Origin: Pelobacter seleniigenes DSM 18267
Lineage (GTDB): Bacteria > Desulfobacterota > Desulfuromonadia > Desulfuromonadales > Geopsychrobacteraceae
DNA length: 64,000 nucleotides
Assembly: GCF_000711225.1 (NCBI RefSeq)
Contig: NZ_JOMG01000002.1
Coordinates: forward strand, 818,501 to 882,500
Direction: 5' to 3'
The position numbers and the translations under genes are program-made. The notes beneath the pieces are model-generated. The model saw only the letters and a program-made list of their open reading frames with translations, ran no database searches and had not been told where the DNA came from. The first letter of the stretch is position 1; each line of letters begins with the position of its first letter. Positions 55,449-62,943 of this stretch are shown here, piece after piece.

Positions 55449-55551
55449 GCCCAACGAGTCTGTAGAAAAACCGAAAAATCAACCGTCCTACAGTTCAGAT
55501 TCTAATTTTGGTTAAGGCCGTTTACCGGCCGGGGCCTGATAAGGGTTAGAC
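55449..55551. repeat. attC site (103 bp)
   Basis: Begins GCCCAAC and ends GTTAGAC, both exact RYYYAAC/GTTRRRY matches. The acetyltransferase TAA stop is inside the right core, as is usual in cassettes. It shares AACGAGTCTGTAG with the fragment at 57601 and GCCGGGGCCTGATAAG with the site ending at 60947. Confidence 0.85.
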
Positions 55552-56277
55552 ATCGGTACACACCCTCAGCGCTTCAACGTCTGCGGACACGATAACGGCC
55601 AAGTGCTTTGTGATTTCTTCAATTGGCCAGTCCCACCAAGCGATTTTCTCAAGCGCCAAGACAATTTCTTGCGAAAAGCGTTCCTTGATTACCTTTGCCG
55701 GGTTGCCTCCGACTACGGCATAGGCAGGCACATCGCTAACGACTACGGAACGCGAGGAAATGATTGCACCATTGCCGATTTTTACGCCGGGCATAATGAG
55801 ACAGTCATACCCTATCCAGACATCGTTGCCAATGATGGTATCGCCTTTGTAAGGAAGGTCACCGGGCTGGGGCATGACCTTTTCCCACCCGTTTCCGAAA
55901 ATCTGGAATGGATAAGTGGAGATGCCGGAAATCTTGTGGTTTGCGCCATTCATGATGAACTTGACGCCACGGGCTATCGCACAAAACTTCCCGATGACCA
56001 GACGGTCCCCAATGAACGGAAAGTGGTAAAGAACGTTACGCTCAAAGTCCTCTGAATCTTCAGGATCGTCGTAGTAGGTGTAGTCACCAATGACGATATT
56101 CGGATTGGTAACAGTATTCTTGATGAAGCATACCTGCGGGAAACCCGCCATCGGGTGCTTGTCTAGTGGATTCGGGCCGTTCAAATGGACTCCTGTTGAG
56201 ATGTCTAACATAGAGCTCGGCGGCAACGCGACCTTGCGAGCACCACTGAACCTTTTCAGATTTAGCAGCTTGGGCAT
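55546..56277 (-). CDS. Vat/CatB-like hexapeptide acetyltransferase (cassette gene)
   Basis: 243 aa from MPKLLNLKRFSG. Left-handed beta-helix repeats (IGDYTYYDD, IGKFCAIARGVKFIMNG, IIGNDVWIGYDCLIMPGVKIGNGAIISSRSVV) plus ANHKISGISTYPFQIFGNGW, the His-bearing segment seen in xenobiotic acetyltransferases Vat and CatB. Members inactivate streptogramin A or chloramphenicol, but many homologues have other substrates, so resistance is not assured. Its stop lies in an attC core, and the AhpD-like gene upstream is only ~40 bp away. Confidence 0.85.
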   Translation of the reverse strand: MPKLLNLKRFSGARKVALPPSSMLDISTGVHLNGPNPLDKHPMAGFPQVCFIKNTVTNPNIVIGDYTYYDDPEDSEDFERNVLYHFPFIGDRLVIGKFCAIARGVKFIMNGANHKISGISTYPFQIFGNGWEKVMPQPGDLPYKGDTIIGNDVWIGYDCLIMPGVKIGNGAIISSRSVVVSDVPAYAVVGGNPAKVIKERFSQEIVLALEKIAWWDWPIEEITKHLAVIVSADVEALRVCTDV

Positions 56278-56316
56278 TCTGTCCGCTTGATTATCTGGTT
56301 GCACAGCCTTTTGAAT

Positions 56317-56655
56317 TTATTGGTAAATTTCGCTTATTACGTCAAGTGCAAATCGAGCTGAGACAGTTCCTGGGCCACCGCTCATTTCAATTCCAACCTC
56401 GATTGCTTCGAGAACCTCTTCTTGTGACGCACCGGCTTGAGCTGATTGTTCAATATGCCATTGCATACAGGATTCACAATTGATAACGACGGAGATTCCG
56501 ACTGCGATTAATTCTTTATGCTTTTTCTGAAGTGCGCCATCGGAAAAGGCAGCTTCTTCCATCTTGAGAAATGCTTTGTAAACTTTTGAATTGAGGGAAA
56601 GTAGTTTTGAATGGGCTTCTTTTCGTTTCTTGGTGAGTTCTTTCAACTTCTCCAT
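56317..56655 (-). CDS. AhpD/carboxymuconolactone decarboxylase-like protein (cassette gene)
   Basis: 112 aa from MEKLKELTKKRKEAHSKL, with AAAGGGG before the ATG. The CMD-type motif (here CESCMQWHI: CxxC followed by His) near the middle indicates a redox-active alkylhydroperoxidase-like fold. No attC lies between it and the acetyltransferase downstream, so both appear to share one two-gene cassette. Confidence 0.85.
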   Translation of the reverse strand: MEKLKELTKKRKEAHSKLLSLNSKVYKAFLKMEEAAFSDGALQKKHKELIAVGISVVINCESCMQWHIEQSAQAGASQEEVLEAIEVGIEMSGGPGTVSARFALDVISEIYQ

Positions 56656-56724
56656 GTTGACCCCTTTCTTCAATTCCAATTTTCATCGGTCGATAAAATT
56701 GCTTTCTTGCTATTTTATTGAGCT

Positions 56725-57010
56725 ATACAACGAAGGTGTAGGGAAATCCTACGCCCGAATATTTTTAAAAAATCAGCTTCGGAATTTACCCTCAGATCAA
56801 CTTTCTTGACTCACCGAATGGTTTTATGACCCTTAAAATTCAATGACTTTGCAATCTCTAGGGTTTTCCTACAGCCTCAACGGTTGGTGATAACCGGCGG
56901 CGACGAAACGCTCGAACATCACCGCAATTTTAGATTTTGCTTTTCAACTTTGCACAGACGTATTTGATATTATCTGCTTAAAAAATCCAATTGCTCTTTA
57001 TTTTTTAGGC
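56725..57010. repeat. Two tandem attC-like sites without a gene between
   Basis: Site A (56725-56889) is nearly identical to 54347-54488 over its first ~150 bp. Site B (about 56875-57010) starts near CAACGGTTGGTGATAACCGG and ends TTTTTTAGGC, matching the layout of 61992-62094. A further complete site follows at 57009. No ORF of note lies among them. Confidence 0.6.
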
Positions 57011-57118
57011 CTAACGCCGCCTTAACCCGCCCAAGAAGTGGCGTGGGCTCGTGTTATAAGCGCAGCAAAGCATAACGCCGCGACGTTTTTGGGATCGGAG
57101 TTGAAGGTCTTGTTAGCT
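57009..57118. repeat. attC site (110 bp)
   Basis: Begins GCCTAAC and ends GTTAGCT. The SRPBCC gene stop (TAA) is inside the right core. It contains a palindromic arm pair (GCCGCC.TAACC / with TTATAAG) and an inner GGCGTGGGCTCG arm. Adjacent to site B at TAGGCCTA. Confidence 0.75.
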
Positions 57119-57580
57119 GGCATTATTGACTGCCTGCTGACTTAAACTACTAAGAACATCGGCCCAAGCCTTACAGCAGAAAGCAAAGTATTTAGAAGAG
57201 GCTGGCCAGCCACAGTGTTCGAATTTGATGACCGTTTGAATCGGCACATTACTAGCCCATTTGTCCATTGCGACCTCAGAACTATCTCTGCCGCCAATTC
57301 TAAAAATAATTTCCGTCCCCGTCCATTCCGACGCCGGGGTGTTATTGGGATGTTTGGAGATACAACGCCACTTCACTAAAGTACTTGGTTCATTAGCCAA
57401 CACTAGAAACTTAACCACTCCATGCTCGGGACCCGGTGAATGTTCCAAAACTGTACCTTCGGAAGTTTCCTTTATGGTTTGCTTGTCCCACCATGTGCTT
57501 ATAGCTTCTGCACTTGATAGGAGCTTGTACACTTTTTCTTGAGGCGCATCTATCCAGACTTCATGTTTAATTGAACTCAT
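57113..57580 (-). CDS. SRPBCC (AHSA1-like) protein (cassette gene)
   Basis: 155 aa from MSSIKHEVWIDAPQEKVYKLLSSAEAISTWWDK, a START-like ligand-binding fold of the AHSA1/polyketide-cyclase type, with DWTGTEIIFRI-like strand (here EWTGTEIIFRI). Such proteins bind hydrophobic ligands; the ligand is unknown. AGGAG lies before the ATG. It is bounded by an attC at its 3' end and an attC fragment beyond its 5' end. Confidence 0.85.
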   Translation of the reverse strand: MSSIKHEVWIDAPQEKVYKLLSSAEAISTWWDKQTIKETSEGTVLEHSPGPEHGVVKFLVLANEPSTLVKWRCISKHPNNTPASEWTGTEIIFRIGGRDSSEVAMDKWASNVPIQTVIKFEHCGWPASSKYFAFCCKAWADVLSSLSQQAVNNAS

Positions 57581-57598
57581 GATTTCTCCTATAAGAAG

Positions 57599-57615
57599 AC
57601 TAACGAGTCTGTAGT
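57599..57615. repeat. attC fragment cut by a RAYT remnant
   Basis: ACTAACGAGTCTGTAG matches the left end of the 55449-55551 site, but the sequence then changes at about 57616 into AT-rich DNA and the RAYT remnant, so the right half is lost. Confidence 0.45.
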
Positions 57616-57640
57616 AAAAAGAAGAGGTCAAAGAGAAGGG

Positions 57641-57951
57641 GGCAAGTCTACGGTTGACTGATTTTCATCTTCCGACACACCTGCACATACATTTCCCGGA
57701 CAGTAACATTCCCCTTCATCATAGACTCAAATCTTGAAATAGCCTTGCTGACAGTGCTGTAGCGGTTGCACTCCAGGACAGCGCCTATCTCTTTCAGCGT
57801 TTTTTGACTCTGCGCTCTTAATACGTACATTGCCATGTCTTTTGGGACATTGGCAACACCACGCTGAACCGCGAACAGTTGCTCTTTGTTAATATCGCAA
57901 ACAGCTCAGATGGCTTGAAAGACCGCCTGTCCGTCAACGGACAGGACTTCA
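57641..57951 (-). pseudogene. Decayed REP-associated transposase (RAYT), C-terminal fragment
   Basis: The coding strand encodes VLSVDGQAVFQAI, then a TGA, then AVCDINKEQLFAVQRGVANVPKDMAMYVLRAQSQKTLKEIGAVLECNRYSTVSKAISRFESM. It is homologous to the copy at 59192-59740, where the stop position reads Cys. It includes the DnaA-like C-terminal HTH found on REP-associated tyrosine transposases; the HUH nuclease domain is missing. The tail (CTACGGTTGAC) is shared with the other copy. Confidence 0.75.
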
Positions 57952-58100
57952 ATTTCATCTGTCGCCATATCAAAAGGCTTACTCAACTAAACTTTTGAAT
58001 TTACAGTGAAGGTAGTGGGCCGATTTTGTGTTCCATAAAAAATCCTGAGATTAAGTCACGATTTTGAGACTCAGAAATCATTTGATCGGCTGAAAGACAT

Positions 58101-59030
58101 TCAGTAGCCAAGCTGACGACTTACAATATTCAATGGTTCTTTTCCCTGACGCAGACGATCATAGTTCGAAATGATTTGCTTCGCTGCGGAAGCAGGATTG
58201 GTGATGCTGGCGATATGCGGAGTTATTTGGATATTATCATGTTGCCAGAAGGGATGTTCTGTCGGTAGCGGTTCTTGCCGAAAGACATCCAGCAGGGCGC
58301 CGGACAGCTGACCTGAGGTAAGAGCCTTCAGCAGGTCTGCCTCGACCAAATGAGCGCCGCGGCCTACATTTATAAGATAGGCTCCCGGCGGGAGCTGATC
58401 GAAAAGTTTGCTATTGAGAATATTCTCCGTCGCCGCAGTCAGCGGCAGAAGACAGACAAGAATGTTACTGTATCCGAGAAACTTTGCCAGCTCTTTCTCG
58501 CCGCTATAGGTCACAATATGATCGAGTTGCTGCGGCGTTCGACTCCAGCCGTGAACCCTGAAGCCAATTGAAGCTAATTTGCCACCAACAAACCGACCGA
58601 TGTCACCACACCCCATGATGCCGACATTCACCTCTGAAATGCTTGGAATCGACAGAGGTTGCCAGGTTTTCATTTCTTGCTGGCTGCTATAATCTTTAAA
58701 GCGTCGGAAATGCCCCAGGGCGGCGAGTTGTACATATTCCGCCATGGACTGCCGCAGATTCGGATCGACCAGACGCACAATTGGGACGCCCGCGGGGACA
58801 TGCGGGTCGTTGAGCAAATGGTCGACCCCTGCCCCGAAGGAAGAAATCAATTTCAGGTTGGGAAGATGATTCAAACTGCCGGGAGGCTGATTCCAGCAGA
58901 GTGCAAGCTCGACCCGCTCCGGAACGCCTATCTGAGGCCAGATTTCGACTTCCAGGTCAGGTTGATGTGTCTGCAGCGCATGGATCCATGCACTACGGTC
59001 ATGGCCGGGAGAGATAATGGCGATAGACAT
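58101..59030 (-). CDS. ghrA: GhrA-like glyoxylate/hydroxypyruvate reductase
   Basis: 309 aa D-2-hydroxyacid dehydrogenase from MSIAIISPGHDRSAWI, with a strong GAGGAGGT ribosome site. NAD(P)-binding GxGxxG is in GIMGCGDIGRFVGGKLA. Catalytic residues lie in NVGRGAHLVEADLL (Arg), FRQEPLPTEHPFW (Glu) and TPHIAS (His). The DHR-type sequence suggests the GhrA branch that reduces glyoxylate or hydroxypyruvate. It is enclosed by the two RAYT remnants and has no attC of its own, so it may have entered the array with them. Confidence 0.88.
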   Translation of the reverse strand: MSIAIISPGHDRSAWIHALQTHQPDLEVEIWPQIGVPERVELALCWNQPPGSLNHLPNLKLISSFGAGVDHLLNDPHVPAGVPIVRLVDPNLRQSMAEYVQLAALGHFRRFKDYSSQQEMKTWQPLSIPSISEVNVGIMGCGDIGRFVGGKLASIGFRVHGWSRTPQQLDHIVTYSGEKELAKFLGYSNILVCLLPLTAATENILNSKLFDQLPPGAYLINVGRGAHLVEADLLKALTSGQLSGALLDVFRQEPLPTEHPFWQHDNIQITPHIASITNPASAAKQIISNYDRLRQGKEPLNIVSRQLGY

Positions 59031-59191
59031 TTTTTTTACCTCCTCACACTCCACAAGCTCAATCAGACGCAGGCTGGTTGTGGCCGTTGCCACGCAACTT
59101 GCCGGAATACGGGTCGAAACAATGAAATTTTCAGATGGAATCCGACTCTCTGGACTTGCAGATGACCAAGAAGGGTCAGAAGGGGTCAAAT

Positions 59192-59740
59192 CTACGGTTG
59201 ACTTATTTTCATCTCCCGGCATAGCCGCACATCCATTTCCCGGACAGTAACATCCCCTCCCACCATAAACTCAAATCTTGAAATAGCCGTGCTGACAGTG
59301 CTGTAGCGGTTGCACTCCAGGACAGCACCTATCTCTCTCAGCGTTTTCTGACTATGCTCTCTGAATGCGGACATTGCCATTTTTTTTTGGGACATTGGCA
59401 ACACCACGCTGAAACGTGAACAGTTGCTCTTTGTCAATATCGCAAACAGCGCAGACGGCTTGAATAACCGCCTGTCCGTCAACGGACAGGACTTCACGAT
59501 TTGAAAGCTCCAGATCTTTATGTAGGTCACCGAACGTCTCTTTGATCATGTCAATAAAGTGTTCAGAGCCAAGTATCGAAGGAAGATTCTTCAGGGAAAA
59601 GAAATGCTGAATGTCCTCAGATTCTTCCTGGCAAACAAAATCGCGATATTCAGCAAAAGCCTTGCCCCCTTTTTGGCGCAATTGAGAAAAAACATTATCC
59701 ACAGCTTCCAACACGACACGACGCTTGGCAGCGTTTTTTG
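59192..59740 (-). pseudogene. Frameshifted, 5'-truncated REP-associated transposase (RAYT)
   Basis: Two overlapping frames together give VVLEAVDNVFSQLRQKGGKAF ... LGSEHFIDMIKETFGDLHKD ... AVCDIDKEQLFTFQRGVANVPKK and, after a shift at a T9 run near 59382-59390, MAMSAFREHSQKTLREIGAVLECNRYSTVSTAISRFEFM. This is the C-terminal part of a RAYT with its DnaA-like HTH; the N-terminal HUH nuclease domain is absent. A related remnant lies at 57641-57951, in the same orientation. Confidence 0.75.
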
Positions 59741-59797
59741 TTTTTGGGCTTGTCTCAAATCATAAAAAAAGAAATGAGCACATTCATTCTTCCTGGA

Positions 59798-59904
59798 ATA
59801 TAACGGCCTTGAATAACCGGCGGCGACGCGAACTTGCGTGTATCACCGATGTATTCGAGAAATTGCGCGGCAATTTTCCGTCCGCGTTGATTCTGGAGTT
59901 ACGC
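59798..59904. repeat. attC-like site (107 bp)
   Basis: Begins ATATAAC and ends GTTACGC (one mismatch each to RYYYAAC/GTTRRRY). It shares AATAACCGGCGGCGACGCG and ATTTTCCGTCCG with the site at 62728-62832. It lies directly after the methyltransferase stop. Confidence 0.7.
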
Positions 59905-59919
59905 GTGCTATGCCATGGC

Positions 59920-60735
59920 TTACCGATAGATTTGCGCAAGCAATTCACCGTGAAGTAGACAAAACCAAGCATCAGGTTCTTCGCCCCATTTGCGCCACGC
60001 ATCGACAATGCCCGCAATATCTGTGTCACTCAGTCCTTGTTCTTTGGCTTGTTGGGCAAAAATTTCACCCGCACAACGGTCAGCCTGCCCATGACCCCAC
60101 CACTGACAAATTTCCGTATTGGCGTAATTCCATACGGAAGCCGTGACTTGTGGGGCGGAGATACCAGCCGCATGCGCCCATGCTCGGAGTCGCCTCCCGG
60201 CATCAGGTTCAGCTCCATTGGCGCGGGCTGCAGCACGATAGGTTTGTCGCCATTGCTCGAGTTCCGGAAGTTCTGGATACCAACACATGGCGGCATAGTC
60301 CGCATCGCGGGCGGCAACCCAACCGCCTGATTTGCACACCCGTACCATTTCCCGCAAAGCGGTTACAGGGTCGGTCAAATGCTGAAGAACCTGATGAGCG
60401 TGTACAGCATCAAAAGATTCGTTCTCGAAGGGCAGTTTCAGAGCATCCCCGAGTTGGAATGTTGTGGTGACATCTGAACGAGCGGCAGCCTCAGCGCGGG
60501 CGGCAAGTAGTGGCGCCTCGACGTTTTCTATACCAACGACCTTTCCTGGTGAGACAAGCGCAGCCAAATCCAAGGTAATCGTTCCGGGCCCGCAACCAAT
60601 GTCTAGGACGTGCATTCCTGACTTTAGATGGGGCAAAAGATAGGCCGCTGAGTTTGTAGCTGTTCGTGCGCTATGAGAAGCGAGGGTGCTGCTCTCATGT
60701 CCGTGCGTATAACGACCGGGTTGGCTTTGGTCCAT
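59920..60735 (-). CDS. Class I SAM-dependent methyltransferase (cassette gene)
   Basis: 271 aa. Motif I VLDIGCGPGTITLDLA, motif II region GDALKLPF, post-motif FDAVHAHQVLQHLTDPVTALREMVRVCKSGGWV: UbiE/MerR-like small-molecule methyltransferase. The C-terminal domain (about 165-271) is helical and Trp-rich, and of unknown substrate. It sits between two attC-like sites. The ribosome site is weak (AGGA about 10 nt before the ATG). Confidence 0.88.
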   Translation of the reverse strand: MDQSQPGRYTHGHESSTLASHSARTATNSAAYLLPHLKSGMHVLDIGCGPGTITLDLAALVSPGKVVGIENVEAPLLAARAEAAARSDVTTTFQLGDALKLPFENESFDAVHAHQVLQHLTDPVTALREMVRVCKSGGWVAARDADYAAMCWYPELPELEQWRQTYRAAARANGAEPDAGRRLRAWAHAAGISAPQVTASVWNYANTEICQWWGHGQADRCAGEIFAQQAKEQGLSDTDIAGIVDAWRKWGEEPDAWFCLLHGELLAQIYR

Positions 60736-60776
60736 ATGCTTGAGGTCCTGGATGGTGAGAGGTTATTTCTGGCTTT

Positions 60777-60947
60777 GCCTAACGAATGGGCTCAGCGCGT
60801 TTGCGAAACGCGCCGCGGAGCAAAGCCCAAGTCAGAACCCGGATGGTTGCTAGTAGATCAGTCGCTTGTCAAAGAACGAAAAGATGAATCTTTTACGTTA
60901 ACGCTATTCTTTACTCTTGACGGCCGGGGGCCTGATAAGTGTTCGGT
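60777..60947. repeat. attC-like site (171 bp), overlapping the 3' end of the upstream cassette gene
   Basis: Begins with an exact GCCTAAC and ends GTTCGGT, where an intact site would read GTTAGRY. The right part GCCGGGGGCCTGATAAG matches the 55449-55551 site. Inside are paired arms GAATGGGCT / AGCCCAAGTC and GCGCGTTT / AAACGCGC. Confidence 0.65.
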
Positions 60948-61313
60948 ATTCTTCAATACGTAGCGAAAAGGGATTTTAAGCTTTTCTCTATTACTAGAAT
61001 TGATGTATTTCCGATGCTCCCCTTTGACTACGTCTGCATCCAGCAGGATTTTCCAGCGATCATTGTCTCCTAAATCGGTATCGTCTAAATCTTCGATTGA
61101 TGGCCCCTGGAGGACTGCTCCGCTATAAATTTTACCAATCACATCGCCCGTCTCTGGATTGGATATGTCAACATCCTGTTTAATTTCCATATAAACTACG
61201 CCATCGCGATAAAAGTACCAACGTAATAAATTGGGTGTATTCGTAATAAAAAGTGCTATGCCGAGGGCAACTATCACAGTTAAGTAAATAATATGGAGTT
61301 TAATATTTTTCAT
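60858..61313 (-). CDS. Membrane-anchored hypothetical cassette protein, reading into its attC
   Basis: 151 aa from MKNIKLHIIYLTVIVALGIALFI, one N-terminal membrane helix (about 6-24), then a soluble beta-rich domain (DGVVYMEIKQDVDISNPETGDVIGKIYSGAVLQGPSIEDLDD). No family recognised. Where the sister cassette at 55546 has TAA in the core (GTCTAAC), this gene has GAA (ACCGAAC), so the frame runs ~33 codons further into attC DNA. The extra tail (from about residue 119) is therefore probably not part of the original protein. Confidence 0.7.
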   Translation of the reverse strand: MKNIKLHIIYLTVIVALGIALFITNTPNLLRWYFYRDGVVYMEIKQDVDISNPETGDVIGKIYSGAVLQGPSIEDLDDTDLGDNDRWKILLDADVVKGEHRKYINSSNREKLKIPFRYVLKNTEHLSGPRPSRVKNSVNVKDSSFRSLTSD

Positions 61314-61325
61314 TATAGCCTGTGC

Positions 61326-61430
61326 ACCGAACGGCTTGAACAAGCCGCGGCAGAGTAACCTCTCAAATTGGCAGAAAGCTTTACGAAAACCGCAGAGCTA
61401 TTAACCGTCGGCTTTATTATCTGGCTGGGC
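61326..61430. repeat. attC-like site (105 bp)
   Basis: Begins ACCGAAC and ends GCTGGGC, each one mismatch from the core pattern, 105 bp apart as in four other sites. The right end follows the ATTAACCG.CGGCTTTATTATCTGGC layout. Weakest of the six long sites. Confidence 0.5.
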
Positions 61431-61434
61431 ATTT

Positions 61435-61986
61435 TCACTGTTTGTCTTCTGCACGTAATGGCGAGTAAGACCATTCACAAAAAGCAAGAAGGCTTTTAGC
61501 GTCCTCATCCATTTCATGCTGATAGTGATGCTGATGTGGAAAGGGTATATTCAACTCACCCTTGCTGAAACCCATTGAACTTAGCTCTGTTGAGAATTTC
61601 TCAAGAGGACCATATGCATATATGAGGTTATGTCTCTCCCAAACTACCGTGGCATTTTCAGACGGAGAATGTGCCCAAATATCAAACCGAGCATCCGCGG
61701 AAAGAAATGATTTAAATCGTGCGATGAATTCGCATAACTGTACTGCTGATAAGCCGGGACTTTGGTAGCGCCCAGGATCGCCCTCGCCTCGTGGAGTGTG
61801 AAGTACATATAGCAAATAATATGGTGGCTTAAGGCACAATGCTAAGCGCTTAAAAACCGCAGGATCACCATTTGGTACGCCCGCGACGATTCGGCATGTT
61901 CCTTCCGACAATTCACTGCACTCATATATTTTCGAAAATGAGTGTTCCTTCCATTCTGTGTCAGATTGATAGTCTAATTTATTCAT
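61435..61986 (-). CDS. Hypothetical cassette protein
   Basis: 183 aa from MNKLDYQSDTEWKEHSF, soluble. Two segments stand out: PPYYLLYVLHTPRGEGDPGRYQSPGLSAVQLCEFIARF and ARFDIWAHSPSENATVVWERHNLIYAYGPLEKF. Similar sequences occur among immunity-like or cassette-borne hypothetical proteins, but I recognise no family with certainty. Bounded by attC-like sites on both sides. Confidence 0.7.
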   Translation of the reverse strand: MNKLDYQSDTEWKEHSFSKIYECSELSEGTCRIVAGVPNGDPAVFKRLALCLKPPYYLLYVLHTPRGEGDPGRYQSPGLSAVQLCEFIARFKSFLSADARFDIWAHSPSENATVVWERHNLIYAYGPLEKFSTELSSMGFSKGELNIPFPHQHHYQHEMDEDAKSLLAFCEWSYSPLRAEDKQ

Positions 61987-61991
61987 TTGAT

Positions 61992-62094
61992 GCCCAACAG
62001 TAAGATAACCGGCTGCGACGGGTCGGTACAATTTAGTAGAAATGTTTTCGAGAATCGCACCTATATCACCAGTCCGGTTTATTATTTTTTAGGC
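61992..62094. repeat. attC site (103 bp)
   Basis: Begins with an exact GCCCAAC and ends TTTAGGC (one change from GTTAGGC). Arms GATAACCGG / CCGGTTTATT pair. Same layout as site B at 56875-57010. Confidence 0.8.
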
Positions 62095-62096
62095 AT

Positions 62097-62717
62097 CTAT
62101 GGTGTTCTAGCCGGTACATACAGGCCCTCGGCATTCAGGAAATTGTCTAACTCTTCAGGTGTAATTGTTACTTTGCCATTATGATGCGCTATAAAATTTA
62201 AACTGTTAAGCGTGATTATTGGTCGTGAATATTTCCCATCGTTTATTTGCGATATCATCCCGAGAGTATAAAGTGAAACATCGGTGTATGATTCACCTTT
62301 TGATGCGTAATATGATTTTATTATTATCGGAATTTTATTGGTAAGCATTTTTATGGTCCCATCTTCAGGCTTTACCCTTTTCAAAATATGGTTTTCCAGT
62401 TCATATAATACGGAACCCATATCCCAAAATTTTCCAGAAGAGTCTATAGGCGTCGGATCTGCATATATCGACGGAGGGAAATATACCTCCCCTTCAAGAA
62501 AATGAGACTCACTGGTTGCCGAAGTAACTTGTATTTCATCACCTTTTTCGCCAAAGCTTCCTTTTAGTATTAAATACCGTTCTTGCTTATATTGCAGAAC
62601 GCTCAATTCGTGGGCTTGATAAGCAAATGTCAAACCCACTAAAGAGATTATGGCAGCAATTAAAGATATTATCAGTGGTGCTAGTGGGTTCTCTGCTAGT
62701 GCTTTTAGCTTTCTCAT
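62097..62717 (-). CDS. Membrane-anchored hypothetical cassette protein
   Basis: 206 aa. A basic start (MRKLKALAENP) is followed by one membrane helix (LAPLIISLIAAIISLVGLTFAYQ, about 11-33) and an ~170-residue soluble domain with beta-type segments (RYLILKGSFGEKGDEIQV; DVSLYTLGMISQINDGKYSRPIITLNSLNFI). No family recognised. The start codon is only ~10 nt from the upstream attC core and has no clear Shine-Dalgarno, so it may be translated from a leader within the site or be weakly expressed. It is the most attI-proximal complete cassette in the window. Confidence 0.7.
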   Translation of the reverse strand: MRKLKALAENPLAPLIISLIAAIISLVGLTFAYQAHELSVLQYKQERYLILKGSFGEKGDEIQVTSATSESHFLEGEVYFPPSIYADPTPIDSSGKFWDMGSVLYELENHILKRVKPEDGTIKMLTNKIPIIIKSYYASKGESYTDVSLYTLGMISQINDGKYSRPIITLNSLNFIAHHNGKVTITPEELDNFLNAEGLYVPARTP

Positions 62718-62727
62718 AATGTTTATT

Positions 62728-62832
62728 GTCTAACGGTAGTGATAACCGGGCGGCGACGCGGGAACCGCATCCCACCGAACTCCTCAATTTAGAACAGACG
62801 TATTTTCCGTCCGGTTGATTGGTTTGTTGAAC
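62728..62832. repeat. attC site (105 bp), right end of the visible array
   Basis: Begins with GTCTAAC and ends with GTTGAAC, both exact or near-exact core matches. Arms GATAACCGGGCGG / CCGTCCGGTTGAT pair. There is no cassette gene to its right; the IS91-family element starts within about 110 bp, so a further cassette was probably cut here. Confidence 0.85.
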
Positions 62833-62943
62833 AAAGCCGCTAGCGCGGCGGGAAAAATCAGCTCACAATCTTACCAACTCCAGCTTCAGGGTAAACTTCT
62901 TGGCATGGCCCAATTCAGGGCCCTCTGAGCAAAGGAGTTTATC

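Noticed and set aside
60673-60963. 96-aa plus-strand ORF over the attC site
   Set aside because: It lies across an attC site and the ends of two minus-strand genes; no family resemblance.
53757-62832. CRISPR array, given repeated motifs
   Set aside because: Repeats are long palindromic sites spaced by genes, with no regular short spacers and no cas genes.
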